NCBI GenBank assembly: GCA_944472135.2
Contig: OX235262.1
Location: 23,235,362 to 23,299,361 of the forward strand
DNA length: 64,000 nucleotides
Reading direction: 5' to 3'
DNA from: Trichobilharzia regenti
Taxonomy: Eukaryota; Platyhelminthes; Trematoda; Strigeidida; Schistosomatidae
Part shown: positions 24,601 to 39,700 of the stretch, one piece after another
Numbering within the stretch: position 1 is the first letter of the stretch
Layout of the letters: each line of letters starts with the position of its first letter
The notes under the pieces: model-generated
The model's database searches: none
Seen by the model: only the letters and a program-made list of their open reading frames with translations
Told to the model about the DNA's origin: nothing
Position numbers and translations under genes: made by a program

Positions 24601-27600
24601 CAACACCAACAATCCGACAACACACAAAAGGAATTGCATACAAACACTATTCAGGAGGGTAAGGACTCATTGCAGAACTCCCACCTTAAGGAAAATTGAA
24701 GAAAGATATTTCATGGACGTCTGTCTTCCAAAAGAATGGATATGCACGGAATTTCATCAAAAGACATATAACCCCAAGCCAACCTATCAAACCAAAAGCC
24801 CCCAAGGAAAGCACAAAGAAAATCGCCCTACCATATATAAAGGATATCTCAGAAATCACTACAAGACTCTTCACACCTTTAGGAATTGACGTCATGCAGA
24901 CAATCCAACAAAGTCCCTCCACTCAATTCTCTGTCAACCCAAAGAATTAACAACGAAAGAAGATAAAACCAACATCATCATCTAAAAAATAAATTGCAAC
25001 AACTGAGAAAAACACTACATTGGCCAAAGTGGACGTTCCCTTCGTCTTCGTATCCATTAACATAAGCTAGCCGTCAAAAGACATGACATCCACTCCCCCA
25101 TATCGCCTCACTACATACAGACAACCACGGACATCACTTCGACTGGGACAAACAACTTTCAAATATTAGGCAGAGGAAACACGAAGAATGGTAGAGAATT
25201 TTTAGAAGCCCGCGTGATATTCCAGTGAATCTTATATTAAGAGACACATCGACATAGACAACATTTATCAACCGATAAGAAGGAAGTCTCACACACAAAG
25301 GGTCAAACTTCAAGTCAAGAAAACAATCAGTTCCAATACAAGTAGGCTAGAGGTGTGAAAACACACAAAAACAACCGATCATGTTCAAGATCACCAGGAG
25401 AGATGATTAATAAACTCGTGGAGAAATCTAAAAGCTCACTTCAAACTAAAGTATGCACTGAAGATGTCGCCGGAAATGAAAGCTTCGCAAATTAACTATC
25501 CAGCTCAGAGAACACAACCACATTAAAAACGTTGGAATTGCCTATTTCAGTATCGCTAAGGATTTTTCCAAACATAACTTTTGTGTTGATTCAACTTTCA
25601 CCTGATGGTCCTCTAACATTGTCGAATTAAAAATCAACTAAATCATAATCAAACGTCATGGAAAAATTTTTGCTTTCTATGTATATAACCAAATCTTCTT
25701 TTAATTCTTTTTTTAAAAATAATGAAGATCCTACAATGGCATGGGTTAAATTAAGTCCATTTGAGAATCAGTCAAATCTGGATGGTGATCGTGTAGCCCT
25801 CGTTTCAAATCCAATTCGTCATCATTATAACAGTTGTATATCACGTTGGTTTCGTGTATTTCTCCTTATGGGTTATTTATGCTTGAAATCTGCCTACACA
25901 TTTGGTGTGACACTAACAGCTTTAGCTATTATAATTCGTTATATGACTAGGTAAGAAACTCTTTTTATTATACAAAGTGTTGTATTTGATGTTAGATTTC
26001 CTTTTTTTGGATTACAGCTTGATTCCACACAGTATATTTGGTACAAGTATGGAATTTTCAGCATGTGATATCGGTAGCTCAAATTTTGCAGGCCGACCAT
26101 TGATATCGGATGTGGATTGGCAGGGGATCGAACCCCGGACCATTTGCATCGTCGACGAGAGTCCTAACCACTGTGCCACCGACTAGAGACAATCGGCTGG
26201 AAGCCTTGCTTCACCTAGATTGCGTAACTGTTGGCAATTGTCGTCGAGGTGTATCTGCATTTCTGAAGGAATTAATTTGCCTTCTGAGTTTCCAATCCAA
26301 TGATACAGTCAAGAACGTTACCACTGAGCTATTCGGACTAGCGGTCGACTTACTGTAGGATTGTAATAAATCCAGTCTTTGGTGTGTCGATACCCACTGA
26401 ATTCCACCAGTCGCGTTTTCAATGTTTAAAGCTACCTCCGATTGCCTCCAATTATTTAATATCAGTTCAGAGCGTACACTGATCGTTAGTAACCTAGCCT
26501 TGACTGACAGAATTCTAAGTTATCAATTATAATTATTATTATTTCCTTTAGTTCCTAGAAGAACATAGGGCTACAGCTCCGCGTCTACATTGCGTTCGGT
26601 TCTCTGCTAGAGTTTTCACCTGGCTCCAAGTCTGCCCACATGCTTTCATCTCCTCTTCACATGTGACCTCCTCCAAGTCACTACACCATCGCACTGACGA
26701 CCAACTCGCCGCCTCCCACTCGGGTTCCACTCGAGCAATGGCTTGTCCAGTGATGTCACTTGATGGTTTCCTCAGAGAATGGCCAATCCATCTCCATTTC
26801 TTCCTGCCTATTTGTTGCACAGTCGGTTCCTGGTTGGGTCGCTCATTGACAGAGATCCCAACCTGTTGCTGATCTTTTCCAGCATACCATCTGATCTTGA
26901 GTATTGAGTGAAGACAGCTGTTAATGAAGGTTTTTAGTTTGTTTGAGGTGCTCTTCATGACGCGCCAAGTCTCTGATCCGTATAGTGAGTAGCAATGACT
27001 GACTTCACATTGGAGTTGAAAATCTGGATCTTACTTTTGATTCTGAGTGTTGTTGATATCCACGCACAGACTTGAGAGTAATGAAAGCTTGTCTTGCTTT
27101 TCCGATTCTAGCTTTGATATCCTCGTCAGTTCTCTCCGCCTGTGGTTGAAACGATGCCTCCCAGGTCGGTAGGTGAAGGAGGTTGCTTCTCTCATATATC
27201 TCCTATTTATGTGGCCTATTTTTATCTGTTGTTGTTGCCCAGGAATCTTCATCACCTCTGTTGTCTCTCTATGTTCACCTGAAGTCCCATCTCTAAGTTA
27301 TTAAGGTTTGCAATAATCCACAGATAAATAACAAGAAATTTTTTTAAAAACTACCAGTAATTATATGATATCGAGGTTTGTTCCCCAGCCGACGCACTCC
27401 TAAACCTCGCTAAACCAGAAGTAAGACTAGTTAAGAAGGAGGCTAGCAAGCCGTTCCCTCAAAAATAAGAAAAACAAACACCATAACTGGTGAAGTTTCA
27501 AAGGTCAAGTTTGAAGCCCTTTATTCCACTCGGAACACAAAAGATTAAAAAAGTAAAAACATATAATATATGAAACGTTATAATAATATAACAGAATGCA

Positions 27601-30600
27601 TAATTTCTTTTATTAATAAATGAAAATATTGTATCCCGTGGTCAACCGTACATAATAATTATTTGCCCAATAATAAGATGACATTCATTATATAGTTCAA
27701 TTTTAGATTTTTCCGTCCATTAATTGGACCGATGTGTTCAGTCTCAGGTTGACATGTCGGTTCCTTGTGCAGGTGGTTCGACGATTTCTGGTCATGTAAC
27801 TTGAGGTCAACTGGTTGATGGTGGCTAGCAGTGGAATCCAGAATGTGCATTTCGTCCTCTGTATGACTCGTCATCTGAGACGCAGCACTTCGGGAAAATC
27901 TATACTGAATTAAATGATCACTAAAATCCGTTGCACAATAGGTGTGGCTGCCGTGGCCCAAGTAGTCTAGTGGATAACACTTTGGCGTTTGAAACTATGG
28001 TCACTGGGTTAGAGCCTCGGTGGGAACGCCATCAGTCACTGGAGAATGCAGATGCACCCAGTAGCTGACGAGTCCCAAATAAGATGAAATGCGCATCCTG
28101 GATTCCATTGCTAGTCAGCATCCATAAGTCGACTTGAAGATGGCATTAATTTTAAAGAAAAGTAAGTAAGCATTCATTGAAGAAGTGGGAAGGGGAGAAA
28201 GCTAGAATGCTCAGATGCACTAGTCCACTAACACGAAAGAATAATTCGCTTGGTGAAGAAAACAGTTACTATCCAGTGAATATTTCTAATTCCTTTGATA
28301 TTATTGTCGAATATAAATGCACGTTTGTGAAGGTCTTTGTCATTGGAATTGATCGCTTAACTCACTATACAGCATGCATGATTTCTGAAAATTCAACAAA
28401 GGATTCGCACGCTTGTTTTCCATATCCAACCAACTTCAAAGAAAAATCTGAGCTAACAGATATGCGTGAGATTTGTTGAAACGTCTGTCATCCACGCGCG
28501 GACTGTATTTCATCTACTTGATCACTTATTGCCTCTTCATACAATTTTAGCAGTCACCAACTGTCTACTTATAAATTTGAAAGTAATGTATATTTTATAC
28601 TTCATTTTCTTCTTTAATTTCAGTGAATCTGCAAACAAGTTAAACAATTTACCAGAATGGAATAGTTTAAACGATCAGTCTGGTGGTCAACTAATGGGGA
28701 CTAGTTTAACAAGACAAAAATTATTACAAGATGCTATGGATGTTCACTTAAGAAATGAATTAATCAGACAACAGACAGAAGTCAAACAACTACGTGATAT
28801 CTGTGATCGTGGAGTGGAAATTATGTTTGAACAAATGAATAAAGTAAATAACATTACTATTGGTTGTTTGTTTATTATTTTTGTCTCCTTGTCATTAGAA
28901 AGTCATTTGTCATTTGCATATTGATGCTGACAGCTCAATCTTCAAATTGTCAGTACAACCATTCCTCTACATACATTTATTCCCCTTAATGAATTTGAAC
29001 AAAGCAAGAACTACAGCTTTTGCAGAATAAAGTGGTACCATCTTATATTTCGTTGCCTTTTTCGTCAGCTACTTACAGGCCAAACACATTATTAAATGTA
29101 TCTACATAAACAATTTCAACATACTTGAATAGAGTTCATTTTACGTATTCAGAACAAAGAGAGATGAAAATATCCAGTCCCGAGGCAGGGCAAGAAAACG
29201 CTGATAACCGCTTCTCTCTGGACGCATAAATCAGGTTTCAGGCGCTCGATCGAGATGGCTTCAGCAAACTTGAGAGGAATTGAGATCTTTTGACTGTTGA
29301 TAATTTCGAACGATCTCGCGTCTTCCACCTCATGACCCGTGTCAAGGAGATGTCTGGCGATGACACTGTTTAAAGCATTTGTTCCTTTGAGACATCGGCT
29401 TTTTGGTACAGGTTCAGAAAATCGTGGATATGTCCTTCTTTCTGTTCTTCCAATGTAACTGCTCCCACAGATACATGTAAATTTGTACATCTAGTTGGAG
29501 TTAACATGAGAAGGATATCTATTGATGTTTGATTGCACCAAAAAGCAATTTGTTCGATAGACGGGGATGAGCTTAGTTGCAGGATAGGCTCTCGCTGGTG
29601 ATGTACTCAGCCTTCTGTTGATCATTGCTGCGATGTTTTCATCTTTATAATCAGGCTGAATGTAGATTGGCTTTTTACCCACTGTGATTGGTTTTACATT
29701 TGTGACTTCAGATCTTCCATACTTGTTGATGAACCTTTGAGTGCACCCATTGCTCTTCAACATCCTTTCGAGAAACTCAAATTCTTCCTCTAATTTCTCT
29801 ATAGAGCATATTTTCCTCTCTCTATAGTACAGAGTCTTGGCTAGACCATGTTTAAGGCTGTTTGGACAAAAGCTATTAAATGCAAGTATTGTCCTTTCCA
29901 TGTAGGCTTTCTTCTAGGCGTTCCATGGAAATGTCGAGGAAGTCAAACTTTCCGTCGCTTTTTTTTTCCATGGTAAACTCAATATTGGTGTGTGCATCAT
30001 TGAATAATCTGAGTAGATGTGAAGTATGGCTTTCATTGTTGCACACACACACTATAAATGTGTTATCAACATATGGACATTAGGAAGTTGTTTCATCGGT
30101 TGCATGCTTCAACTTTATTCTTTCAAGGTTTGACATGAATATATCTGCTAAAACATGGTTAAGTGGACTGCTCATAACTACACCATCTATTTGGCGGTAA
30201 AGAGTGTTGTCAAATTGGTATTGCACATCCATGATACACATGTGCAGTAGGCGTTTTAATTCTGACTCTTCACATTAAACACTGCTTATTTTGTTAAATC
30301 TGATTCATCGGTTTATGTTGGTATTTTGATATCCTTATATGGGTAGCTTTATACTCTTGTGATTATAATTTTGTGCAGTGTGCTTGATATTGGCAGGTAG
30401 TAGTAGGTTGTAGGGCTAAGGTTGACATCTGTTCAGGACTTCTGGCATGGTGTACCACTTCAAAAACCATGAACTCGGGAGTAATGCATTACTGTCCTAA
30501 AAATGTTAGTGGAGGAAATTACAAGATCTCATATCAGCAATTAATGCTTACTCCTCAGAATCTAAATGATAATTCATTAAGAGACTGAATAACGTCCTAG

Positions 30601-33600
30601 AGTTTGAGATGGCAATAAGAACACAGTAGCTCCTTTGAGTTTTGCTATATCCATTTGCTGATGCCTTTATTTGAAGAAATAGGAGTTCTAACACTTACTC
30701 TTTGATAATTCACGTTTCCCTCCAGTGATGAAATTACTGGCTAATTCTAAACGTCAGCAATCCAAACAAACCACCATCATAATGACCTTATAAATCCTTA
30801 TCGACCCATCAGATAAATCCAAAGTATTATTAGTATTCCTTTGAGTTCCGAGTGGGACCTAAGGCTTCAACAACCCCTCTCCACTTTCTTCTATTTTCTT
30901 CTATCCTCTTCAGTTGGCTGGGCCTACGATTGCCCATAATCATTTATTTCTTCCTTCTCAGCAAACAATCTCTTCCATGTCACCCTCTCAGCAACGACCC
31001 ACATATCGATTTCCATATGAGTTCCATTGGGGGCAATGGCCTGTATTGTGCATGATGTTATTCGACGGCCTCCTCAACGTATGCTCGATCCATCTCCATT
31101 TTCTCCTACACATTTATTGAGCAATTGGCTCCTGGCTGGCTGGCTGGCTATTTGATCATTGTAACCTAAGCTAAATTCTGATGTTCTAATAATCTCACTA
31201 CTCCTGATCTACTAGTTTCACCTATGTAGTTGAACCTAACTCACAGTCATTGCAAGGTATTTTGTAAAATATATATTGTTTTGTTCAATTGGGTTGACTG
31301 GGTCCTTAACTAAACCTGCTTTTGTCGATTCTGGGTGATATGAATATGTATCGATTAAGTGACTTATTGTGGTAAGAGCTGGCTGTTAGCCAAAATTGGT
31401 GGACAGTAATTTACGTCGTTTATGTTTATGTCCCCAGTATTGGTCGCGAGAAAAATGAGAACAAAGGCTTTGCGTAGGCAGATGCAGTTGACATTCAAGA
31501 AACAGCCAAAAAGAGATGCAAGGTTAGGTTTCTGTGAGAAACAACCAATCAGAAGACTGTGTTTTTCTGCCAACAGTAGTGTATAATATGTACATGAAAA
31601 TCTATAGATATGTGTTGATTTCGTGAATAAACGATCTGTTGCCTGGCCCTTGTCCTCTGTTGTTAAATTATTACAGATAACTTGTTTCTTCCCTTCAAAG
31701 ATTTTTCTCAATTTAACTTTAATATGGCTGATGTGTGTAATTTCATTTTCCTTTTTCTTTCTCATATTTTTTCTTTAATATAGCGATTAGATTCTGTATC
31801 AAGTCTAGCAGCATCTAGACGTAGTCGAGTACTCTTATCACAAGCAGTTGCTGAACTAGCAAGAGCTACGGCTACAGCATCAGCATTACAATTAGCTGAA
31901 GGTTTGATCACATTCAATGAGACAGCTGAATGGGCTATGAATCGTCTTCAAGCTGATTTACTTGAAACTGAAAAAGCTCTAGGAAGTTCTGATTGGCTTA
32001 CAGGTGACTGAATTATTATTTTTATTATTGTTTATTTTAATTCTGTTTATCTATTAGAATTGTTATTACCTGTTCTGAATTACTATTTTTGCCAAACTTT
32101 TCATTACATTTTGCATGAATATAATATTTTTCCCCTCCACTCCTAGAAAAGTAGTTCATATTATAATGTTATTGTTCCCTTGGGTTCCTAGTGGAACATA
32201 GGGCTTCAACTGCACCTCTCCACTTGCCACTTCTGTCTTCCTTCTGCTGTACTTTTCACCTCCATCCATGTTAGTCCATACTCTTTCAACTCCTCTTCAC
32301 ACGATCTCCTCCATGTCACCCTTGCACTAAAGTCCCACTCGCCATACCCTTTCGGCCTGGTTCCACTCGACCAATGGCCTGACGCGCGCCCGATGTCACC
32401 CAGTGGCCTCCTCAGCCAGTGTCCATTCCATCTCCACTTTATTCTGCATATTTGTTGGTTGGTGATTGGTTCTTGTTTTGTTTGTTCCCATAGTTTCCAT
32501 AGTTGGTGATTCTTTCTGGCCCAACCATCTGATCTTCAGTATAGAGCCAGCGAAGACAGTTAGTTGTTGAAGGATGAAGGTCTGCAATAGCCTGTTGGAA
32601 ATATTCTTTGTGACCCGCCCGCCCGCCAAGTTTCTCATCCGATCCGTATAGAAGAACTGAATGACTTGACGTTGTTTGTATTGAAAATCCTACCGAATTT
32701 TGTTGTTGATGCTGACTGAGTGACGAAGATTTCCAGATTGGTCTCAGACTGATGAATCTGTGTGTTCCCGCCTTCCTGATTCTCGATTTGACATCCTCGT
32801 CCATTCCGACTGCATGTAGTTGAGACAATGCTCCCTAGATACCTGAATGAATGAAGTAACCTCTTTCAAATCCCTCCCGTTGATGGTGATTGATTGAAAT
32901 GATTACTGATGATGAATCTGAAATTATGAACAGTTGATTCACCCTAGTTCTGGACTCTTTATCAGCAATCACTCTCTGGGTTTCGAGCCGAGGACATTCC
33001 AGTTACAAGGTAATAATGTAGACCGTTCAGCCATCGGGGACCGATTCAATGACCCGTGGATTCCAAGTTCTACCAATTCGTACTTTCAGCAAGTTTGCAG
33101 CCAATGTCATAGGCAAGCTTTTGTACTAGTGAACCCCAACAACTTCTTACTAGAAGTTCAGGTTACGATATCCTGTAGCTAGTCACTCACTAGTGGTCAT
33201 GGGATTAATTTTCGACAGTTAATCTGTAGGGATTTGATTATTATCTGTGAGGGAATTGTTGAAAACCAGCTGAGAGTAATGGACAGGTGTTTCGTCCTAG
33301 TTTGGGGCTCTTCATAGGTTCTCTGGCCAATCTGTGATCAAACTTCAAGCAAGTCAAATCCCTACAAATTAATGCCTGAAACTTTGAAATGAATGATAAT
33401 TGTGGAAAAGTTGTAACTGGAACCTTAATGCACGACAACAAAATACTATTGTGCTCTGTGCCACTAAGAAGGCATGGAAGGCTGAATGCCAAGGTAACGA
33501 TTTTTATTTCCTATGCATAAGGCACTATCAGTAGAAATCACAGCTATTTATATAGCTATTTTACACAACCAATTAATGGCAAAGTTAAACTTTAAGCACC

Positions 33601-36600
33601 ACTGACTACCAGTCAACGAATGACCTCGAACGCCCCAGTCACGTGAAGGAGGCATTTTTGTGTATGGAATACATGTTTATGAAATAATGCATAAAAACAG
33701 TAAAAAAAGAGTTACGGAAGATACCTTTCTCTCATATGTGATAAAAGTAGCTATCAGTTTTAGGTTGGAATATCCAGAGAGTGTAATTCCATTGTGGGTA
33801 AAATTTATTTTGTTAAAGTCTCATAGTGTTATACAGTAGTAATATTTACTGAGGAATAAATTGTTCTCGAAACGTCATCTGTGAATATTACTGTATAACA
33901 CACTGTGTGACTTTATCAAAATAAACTTTATCCACAATGGAATTATACTCTACCACAGTGCACAAGTCCTATTCTTAAATCAACAGACGAATTTTAAGAC
34001 ATTCTATGTGTGTAATTATTTAGGTCTTCTAAACCTAACAATAACCCTGATCTTTCCTGAACTTAAAACTCACACGAAAACATCCCTAAACTAATTGTAA
34101 TCTAACTCGAACCAAACCTAATCTCGCCTTTCTTACGTTAACCTAACCCTATTTAATAGAATAATACTTCGATAAGCATATTTTACTGATGATGACAACA
34201 TTATTTGCCAGGTATTCACTAACTTGCTCAGTGAGCGTATCCAGGTTATTGGTGCGGTCGCACTCCATTGGTGGTTAGTGATGCTTAAAGTCTGTCTAAC
34301 TTGGCCCAATTAGTCAAAAGTTTAAGATTATTTTGTCTGTGATTAGCACACATGCCAATGAAAACTTACTTACTGACTTGACTTTTAATCTTTGTTAGGG
34401 TTGAATTTCTGGCTTAGAGACACGTCAGGTGGGAAAATTGACTCAGTTCGTGACCACCTAAATAAACAGAAAAAAAGCAGAATTTAGTGAATTCAGCTGT
34501 ATACTCTTCAGATATGATTATTTACTTCAATGTAGCTGAATACTCAACGTGGTTGCTTCACAACCTGGGGGGTGTTTTTGATTCGATCGTTGATGCACAC
34601 TGCTGAAGATCCCCAAATAAGTTTGCTTCAGTATTCAATTGTTATTTGGTTCTCTATGGTTTTCTTATTGTAGTTGGTTCATAAAGATATCTGTATATGG
34701 AAAGTATTCAGAATCTCCGTCCGTCTGGAGGAACGGACGACGATGTCAAATCGAGCGAGAATCGGGAAGGCGAGAAACACATTCATCAACTGAAACCAAT
34801 CCGGAAATCTTCGTCACTCAGCCACCATCAACAACAAAATTCTGTAGGATTTTCAATACAAACAACGTCAAGTCAGTCAGTTCTTCTATACGGATCGGAT
34901 CAGAAACTTGGTGGGCGGGCGGATCACAAAGAATATTTCCAACAGGCTGGCTATTGCAAACCTTTATCAACCAACAACTGTCTTCGCTCTATACTGAATG
35001 AAGATCAGATGGCCGGGCCGGAAACAATCACCAACAAGAAACTATGGGAACAAACAAAACAAGAACCAATCGCCCACCCAGCAAATATGCAGGAGAATGT
35101 GGAGATGGATTGGACACTTACTGGCTGAGGAGGCCACTGGGTGATATCGCGCGCGCCTCAGGCCATTGCTCGAGTGGAACCAGGCCAAAAGGGAAGCGGC
35201 GAGCGGGACATCAGTGCAAGGGTGACATGGAGGAGATTGTGTGAAGAGGAGTTGAAGGAGTATGGACTAACATGGATGGAGGTGAAAAGTACAGTACAGA
35301 AGGAAGACAGAAGTGGCAAGTGGAGAGGTGCAGTTGAAGCCCTACGTTCCACTAGGAACCCAAGGGAACAATAATAAGTAAAGAGAAGTGACAATTGCCA
35401 CAAAAGTACACATTAAATCATAATAAACATTTGTCTTGGTGAAAATACTAAGACACTGTGAAGGCATAGACCGTAGAATATTGATACGAATGGAAATCTT
35501 GAATATCTGCCAGTTCGTTGTGTGCAACACAATCGCCAGCCAATGTCGTCGTCGTCGAGTAACTGTCCGCTTACTTGATTTGGTAGGTGCTAACCTGAAC
35601 TATGACGAAACACTTGTCCAGTACTCCCTGATTTTTAAGTGGCTAATCTAAACGAATTCAGCTTGTGATCGAACCTGAATCTAATCAAATCCGTACAAAA
35701 TAACACTAGACACCATGTATATTCACTTAAATATACATATCTATATATCATACAATGATTCCCTTTTATAAATTTGAACAAAGAAAGAAGAAACATTGGC
35801 ACAGAATAATCCGAATCCATTTTATTTCGTCGGTTCTCATCGGCTGCGTACAACCTGAATTCTTTCATAAAATTAAAAAAGGTACAATTTTAACAAACTT
35901 TTGTCCATTAGCAAGCATATTGTCAGAGCGTCATAGTAAAGTGAGGCGTTGCGATTTACAGGGTGTCTAAAATGTTACGACATTTATATATATCTTGGTA
36001 GAGAGAAGTTTCTTTAAAAAAATTTAACTAACAGTTGTGTTATTACGGTGGTAACAAAAGAAAATTGGTAATAGTTACTTTATTAGGTAAGAGAAGATCA
36101 ACATTTTAAAGTTTAGGTGCACATGAGATCGAATGAGAGGTTGATGATGTAATACAGTGAGCAGAACTCAGAAGATAAAGAAACATTATCTCTTAAGTAA
36201 GTCAATTGACAAAAGTTTGTTAAAATTGTATCCTTTTTATTTTATTAAAGAATTCAGGTTGTACGCAGCCGATGAGAACCGACGAAATAAAATGGATCCA
36301 GTTTATTCTGTCCCAATGTTTCTTCTTTTTTTGTTCATATCTATAAATGAAAAGTCAACTTCGACGCTGGAGTTTTTTCGTTGTAACAGCTACATCCTGC
36401 CAGAATAGTCAATGAGCCTGTAGATGACATTGTTTGATAGATAAAGTAGAGTGTTTTGATCAAGAATCCCTTGAACGACTTGAAAATCATACTCATACAT
36501 TTGAATGTATGCATTTACCTATACATTGAGGTCGGAAACTTCCTCCTATCCAAATGGCTTACTCATAAGTAGTATAAATTTTCTTGTAAAAGTATTAGCT

Positions 36601-36692
36601 TTAAATAAGTCAATAGGAAAGATTTTGACGAATTATTTATTCAAATACATTTTATAGATGAATTATGAGTGCCTTCTTTTTGAACTTATGTA

Positions 36693-36726
<34 letters not shown>

Positions 36727-39700
36727 CTTGAGGAAGCTATAATAATGGTAATACTCACTGATAATATCAAATGTATTCATAAAATACTCAAAGTTTCAGA
36801 AGGAGTGAGCGATACTTTCAGGAACTACTGCTATCCTTAAAATCCTATACTTGGATTATTTATCCTATTTATGAATGTCATTTAGATGGACATTTTTCTA
36901 TTATTAACTAAGCTAAACACCGTTTATAATTTTTTCAAATTAAACCTTATTCATATCTTTCTAACTATGTATTTTAATAATAATAATTTTAGGTGCTCGT
37001 ATTATCTATTCCGAGATTGTTCGTCTGCGAGCGCTAACTCCAGATCCAAATGATCCAACACGTTCATTCTTGGCTTGGGCTAAACTGATCTCACCAGAAA
37101 CTAATCTAAACAATTTACAAACACCACAACTTTCATTGCCAATAAATTTACCATCATTAGAACCAGAACAATTTGTTATACCTACACCGACAATAAAAAG
37201 AACTTCAGCAACCCACGGGACATTATCAGATATTGATGAACCAGAATATGGACCAGTCTATGTACCATTTGTACCACAGCCGATAGATATTGTAAGCTCC
37301 TTTATATATATATATATATATATATAGGTACTAATTTGAAATAATTTTACTTTTCACGTTTGACAGCAGCTTGTAGTGAAATCCAAGGTTGACTTTTGTT
37401 TTGATTACGATACACGAGGGGAGGGGGACCTACATTGAGTATATTCTCACTGAGATTGCAACTCATTAGTTGGTGTTTCAAACATTTAAGCCCAACCCAC
37501 TAAGCTACTAAAGAACGACAGCCAATTCTTGAAGGATAAATATTACTTTGATGTTATTTGTACATATTTGAAGTTTTTCCTTCAAGGATTCTATGTAACA
37601 AAATAAAATCATTCAGGTCCACTGAGAAATAAGAATGGGCAGTTTGCAAATATTTGATTTTTCTTTTTTTTCTTAATCCTTTACGTTCCCAGTGGAACGT
37701 TGGGGGATTCAAGCTACAGCTTTGAATTTTCGGCAGTAGTGATGTTTATTTTTACAAGATAGGATTGCCAGCTACATGCCCAACTTTCCCTCCTCAGTAG
37801 ACGTATTTCTGACTTAGCGAGGTACAAGAGTGCGTCAGCCGCGAATAAAATCCCGAACCACATGTGTGATTGACGAACATTTTACCGCTGTCCCACCTAC
37901 GCTTGGTGGCATGGATAATGATATCGAGACCAAGTAGTACGACAATTCTGCATGCCAAAGTAATCCACAACGGGAAACTCACGGAATCCTTTGAAGTGAA
38001 GACAGGAGTAATACAAGCTAGCTGCCTACTATCCCCAGTGATTTTCCTGATTGCGGCAGACTGGATAATGGGGCAGAAAACGGGTAGCGAGGAAACAGGC
38101 ATAAGATGAACCCATACAAAACACTTGAAGGATCTGGACTTCGCCGATGATATATGTCTGATTTCCCACAAACTGGAAGATATGCAATGAAAAGCAACAA
38201 GTTGACAGAGGAAGCATCCAGAGAAGATAGGACTTCCTTCAGAAAACAGGTGATGACGATTCCTGGCCAACGGCAACAGCAACAACAGCAGACAACAATC
38301 AGCAAAAATGGGAGAAATCTGGAAGAATGAACCCCCTTCACCTACCTAATTATCTATCTGAGAAGCATCGTTCCAACTACTAGCGGACGGAAATGATGAG
38401 GATATCAAAGTGAGAATCATCGAGAAAGCAAAGCAAGCTTTCATTACTCTCAAGTCTGTATGGAGGTCAGAAGCATTCAGGATGAAAAACAAGATGCAGA
38501 TTTTCAGCTCCAATGTGAAGTCAGAGATACTTAGTATACTGATCAGAGACTTGACGCCGCGTCACGAAGGTCAAATCGGACAAAATACAGAGCTTCATCA
38601 GCTCAGTACTTCTCTCAAATTAGATGGCCGGTCATAAAAGACCAGCCACAGGGTGAGATCTCTGGCAATGAGCGAACCAACCTAACAGGAACCGATTGTG
38701 CAACAAACAAGCAGGAAGAAATGGAGGTGGATTGGCCATATTCTGAGAAAAAAACAAACCATCGAGTGACGTCACACGCCAGGCCATCACTCGAGTGGAA
38801 CCCGAATGGGAAGCGGTGAGTTGGTTGTCAATGCGAGGATGACATGGAGGAGGTCATGCGAAGAGGAGATAAAAGCATGTGGGCAGACATGGAGTGAGGT
38901 GATAAAAACGTTGGCCGAGAACCGAATGCAATGGAAACGTGCAGCTGAAACCCTATACCCTCTTAGAACAAAAGCGAAACAATAATAATAAGATATATCT
39001 ATATATGTCTATATATTAGTGAACAAATAAGTGATTGATCTAATTGTCATCCATTACAAAAGAACTACTGATCCGATAATTCTGGTTTTCATTCTAAAAA
39101 TCAGTATACAAACAAAAAGAAGATTGACAGACAGACGAATTATTTGCTCAACTTGTTAACATATTTACACCAATTATGCAAATATTTGCTTAATTTGTGA
39201 TTCTTCAAAAATAAAAATCACAATTTTCTCTGTAAACCTTTATTGCATTCATTGTGAGACTAATCAGTTGCATTGATAAACATTATCTTTATCAAAGTTG
39301 ATATCGTCAAGAGTTGCTACTGTGGTGAGAGATGGCTGCTAGCCAAATTAGTAGACGGTAATTTTCGTCAATGTTTATGTCCCCAGTATTGGTCGTGAGA
39401 AAAATAATAAGAAAGACAGACTCAACAACCAATCACAGCAGACTTTGCGTAGGCGGATACAATTTGCAGATAGATAATCTGACATTCAAGAAACAGCCAA
39501 AAAGAGTCGAAAGATTAACGTTCAGCAAGAAACCACCAATCAGAAGACTGTGTTTTTCTGCTAACAATAATCTATAACAATGTAAATGAAAATCTATAAT
39601 TATGTGTTGATTTCCATAATAAACGATCTGTTGCCTGGCCCTTGTCCTCTGTTGTTACACTACCAGTTGGAGGACCATTGAATGCTAGACAGCAGTGATA

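Larger units (their letters stand above)
35755..36345. mobile_element. Coding-free Penelope-like palindrome with two hammerhead arms
   Basis: Arms of about 155 bases (35755-35922 and 36195-36350) are inverted copies with few differences. Each contains gcagccgatgagaaccgacg then aaataaaatgga. The 270-base centre has no GIY-YIG or RT remnant. Confidence 0.8.

Noticed and set aside
27659..27961. 100-codon ORF on the - strand
   Set aside because: Covers the antisense Sm-alpha SINE; no independent protein evidence.
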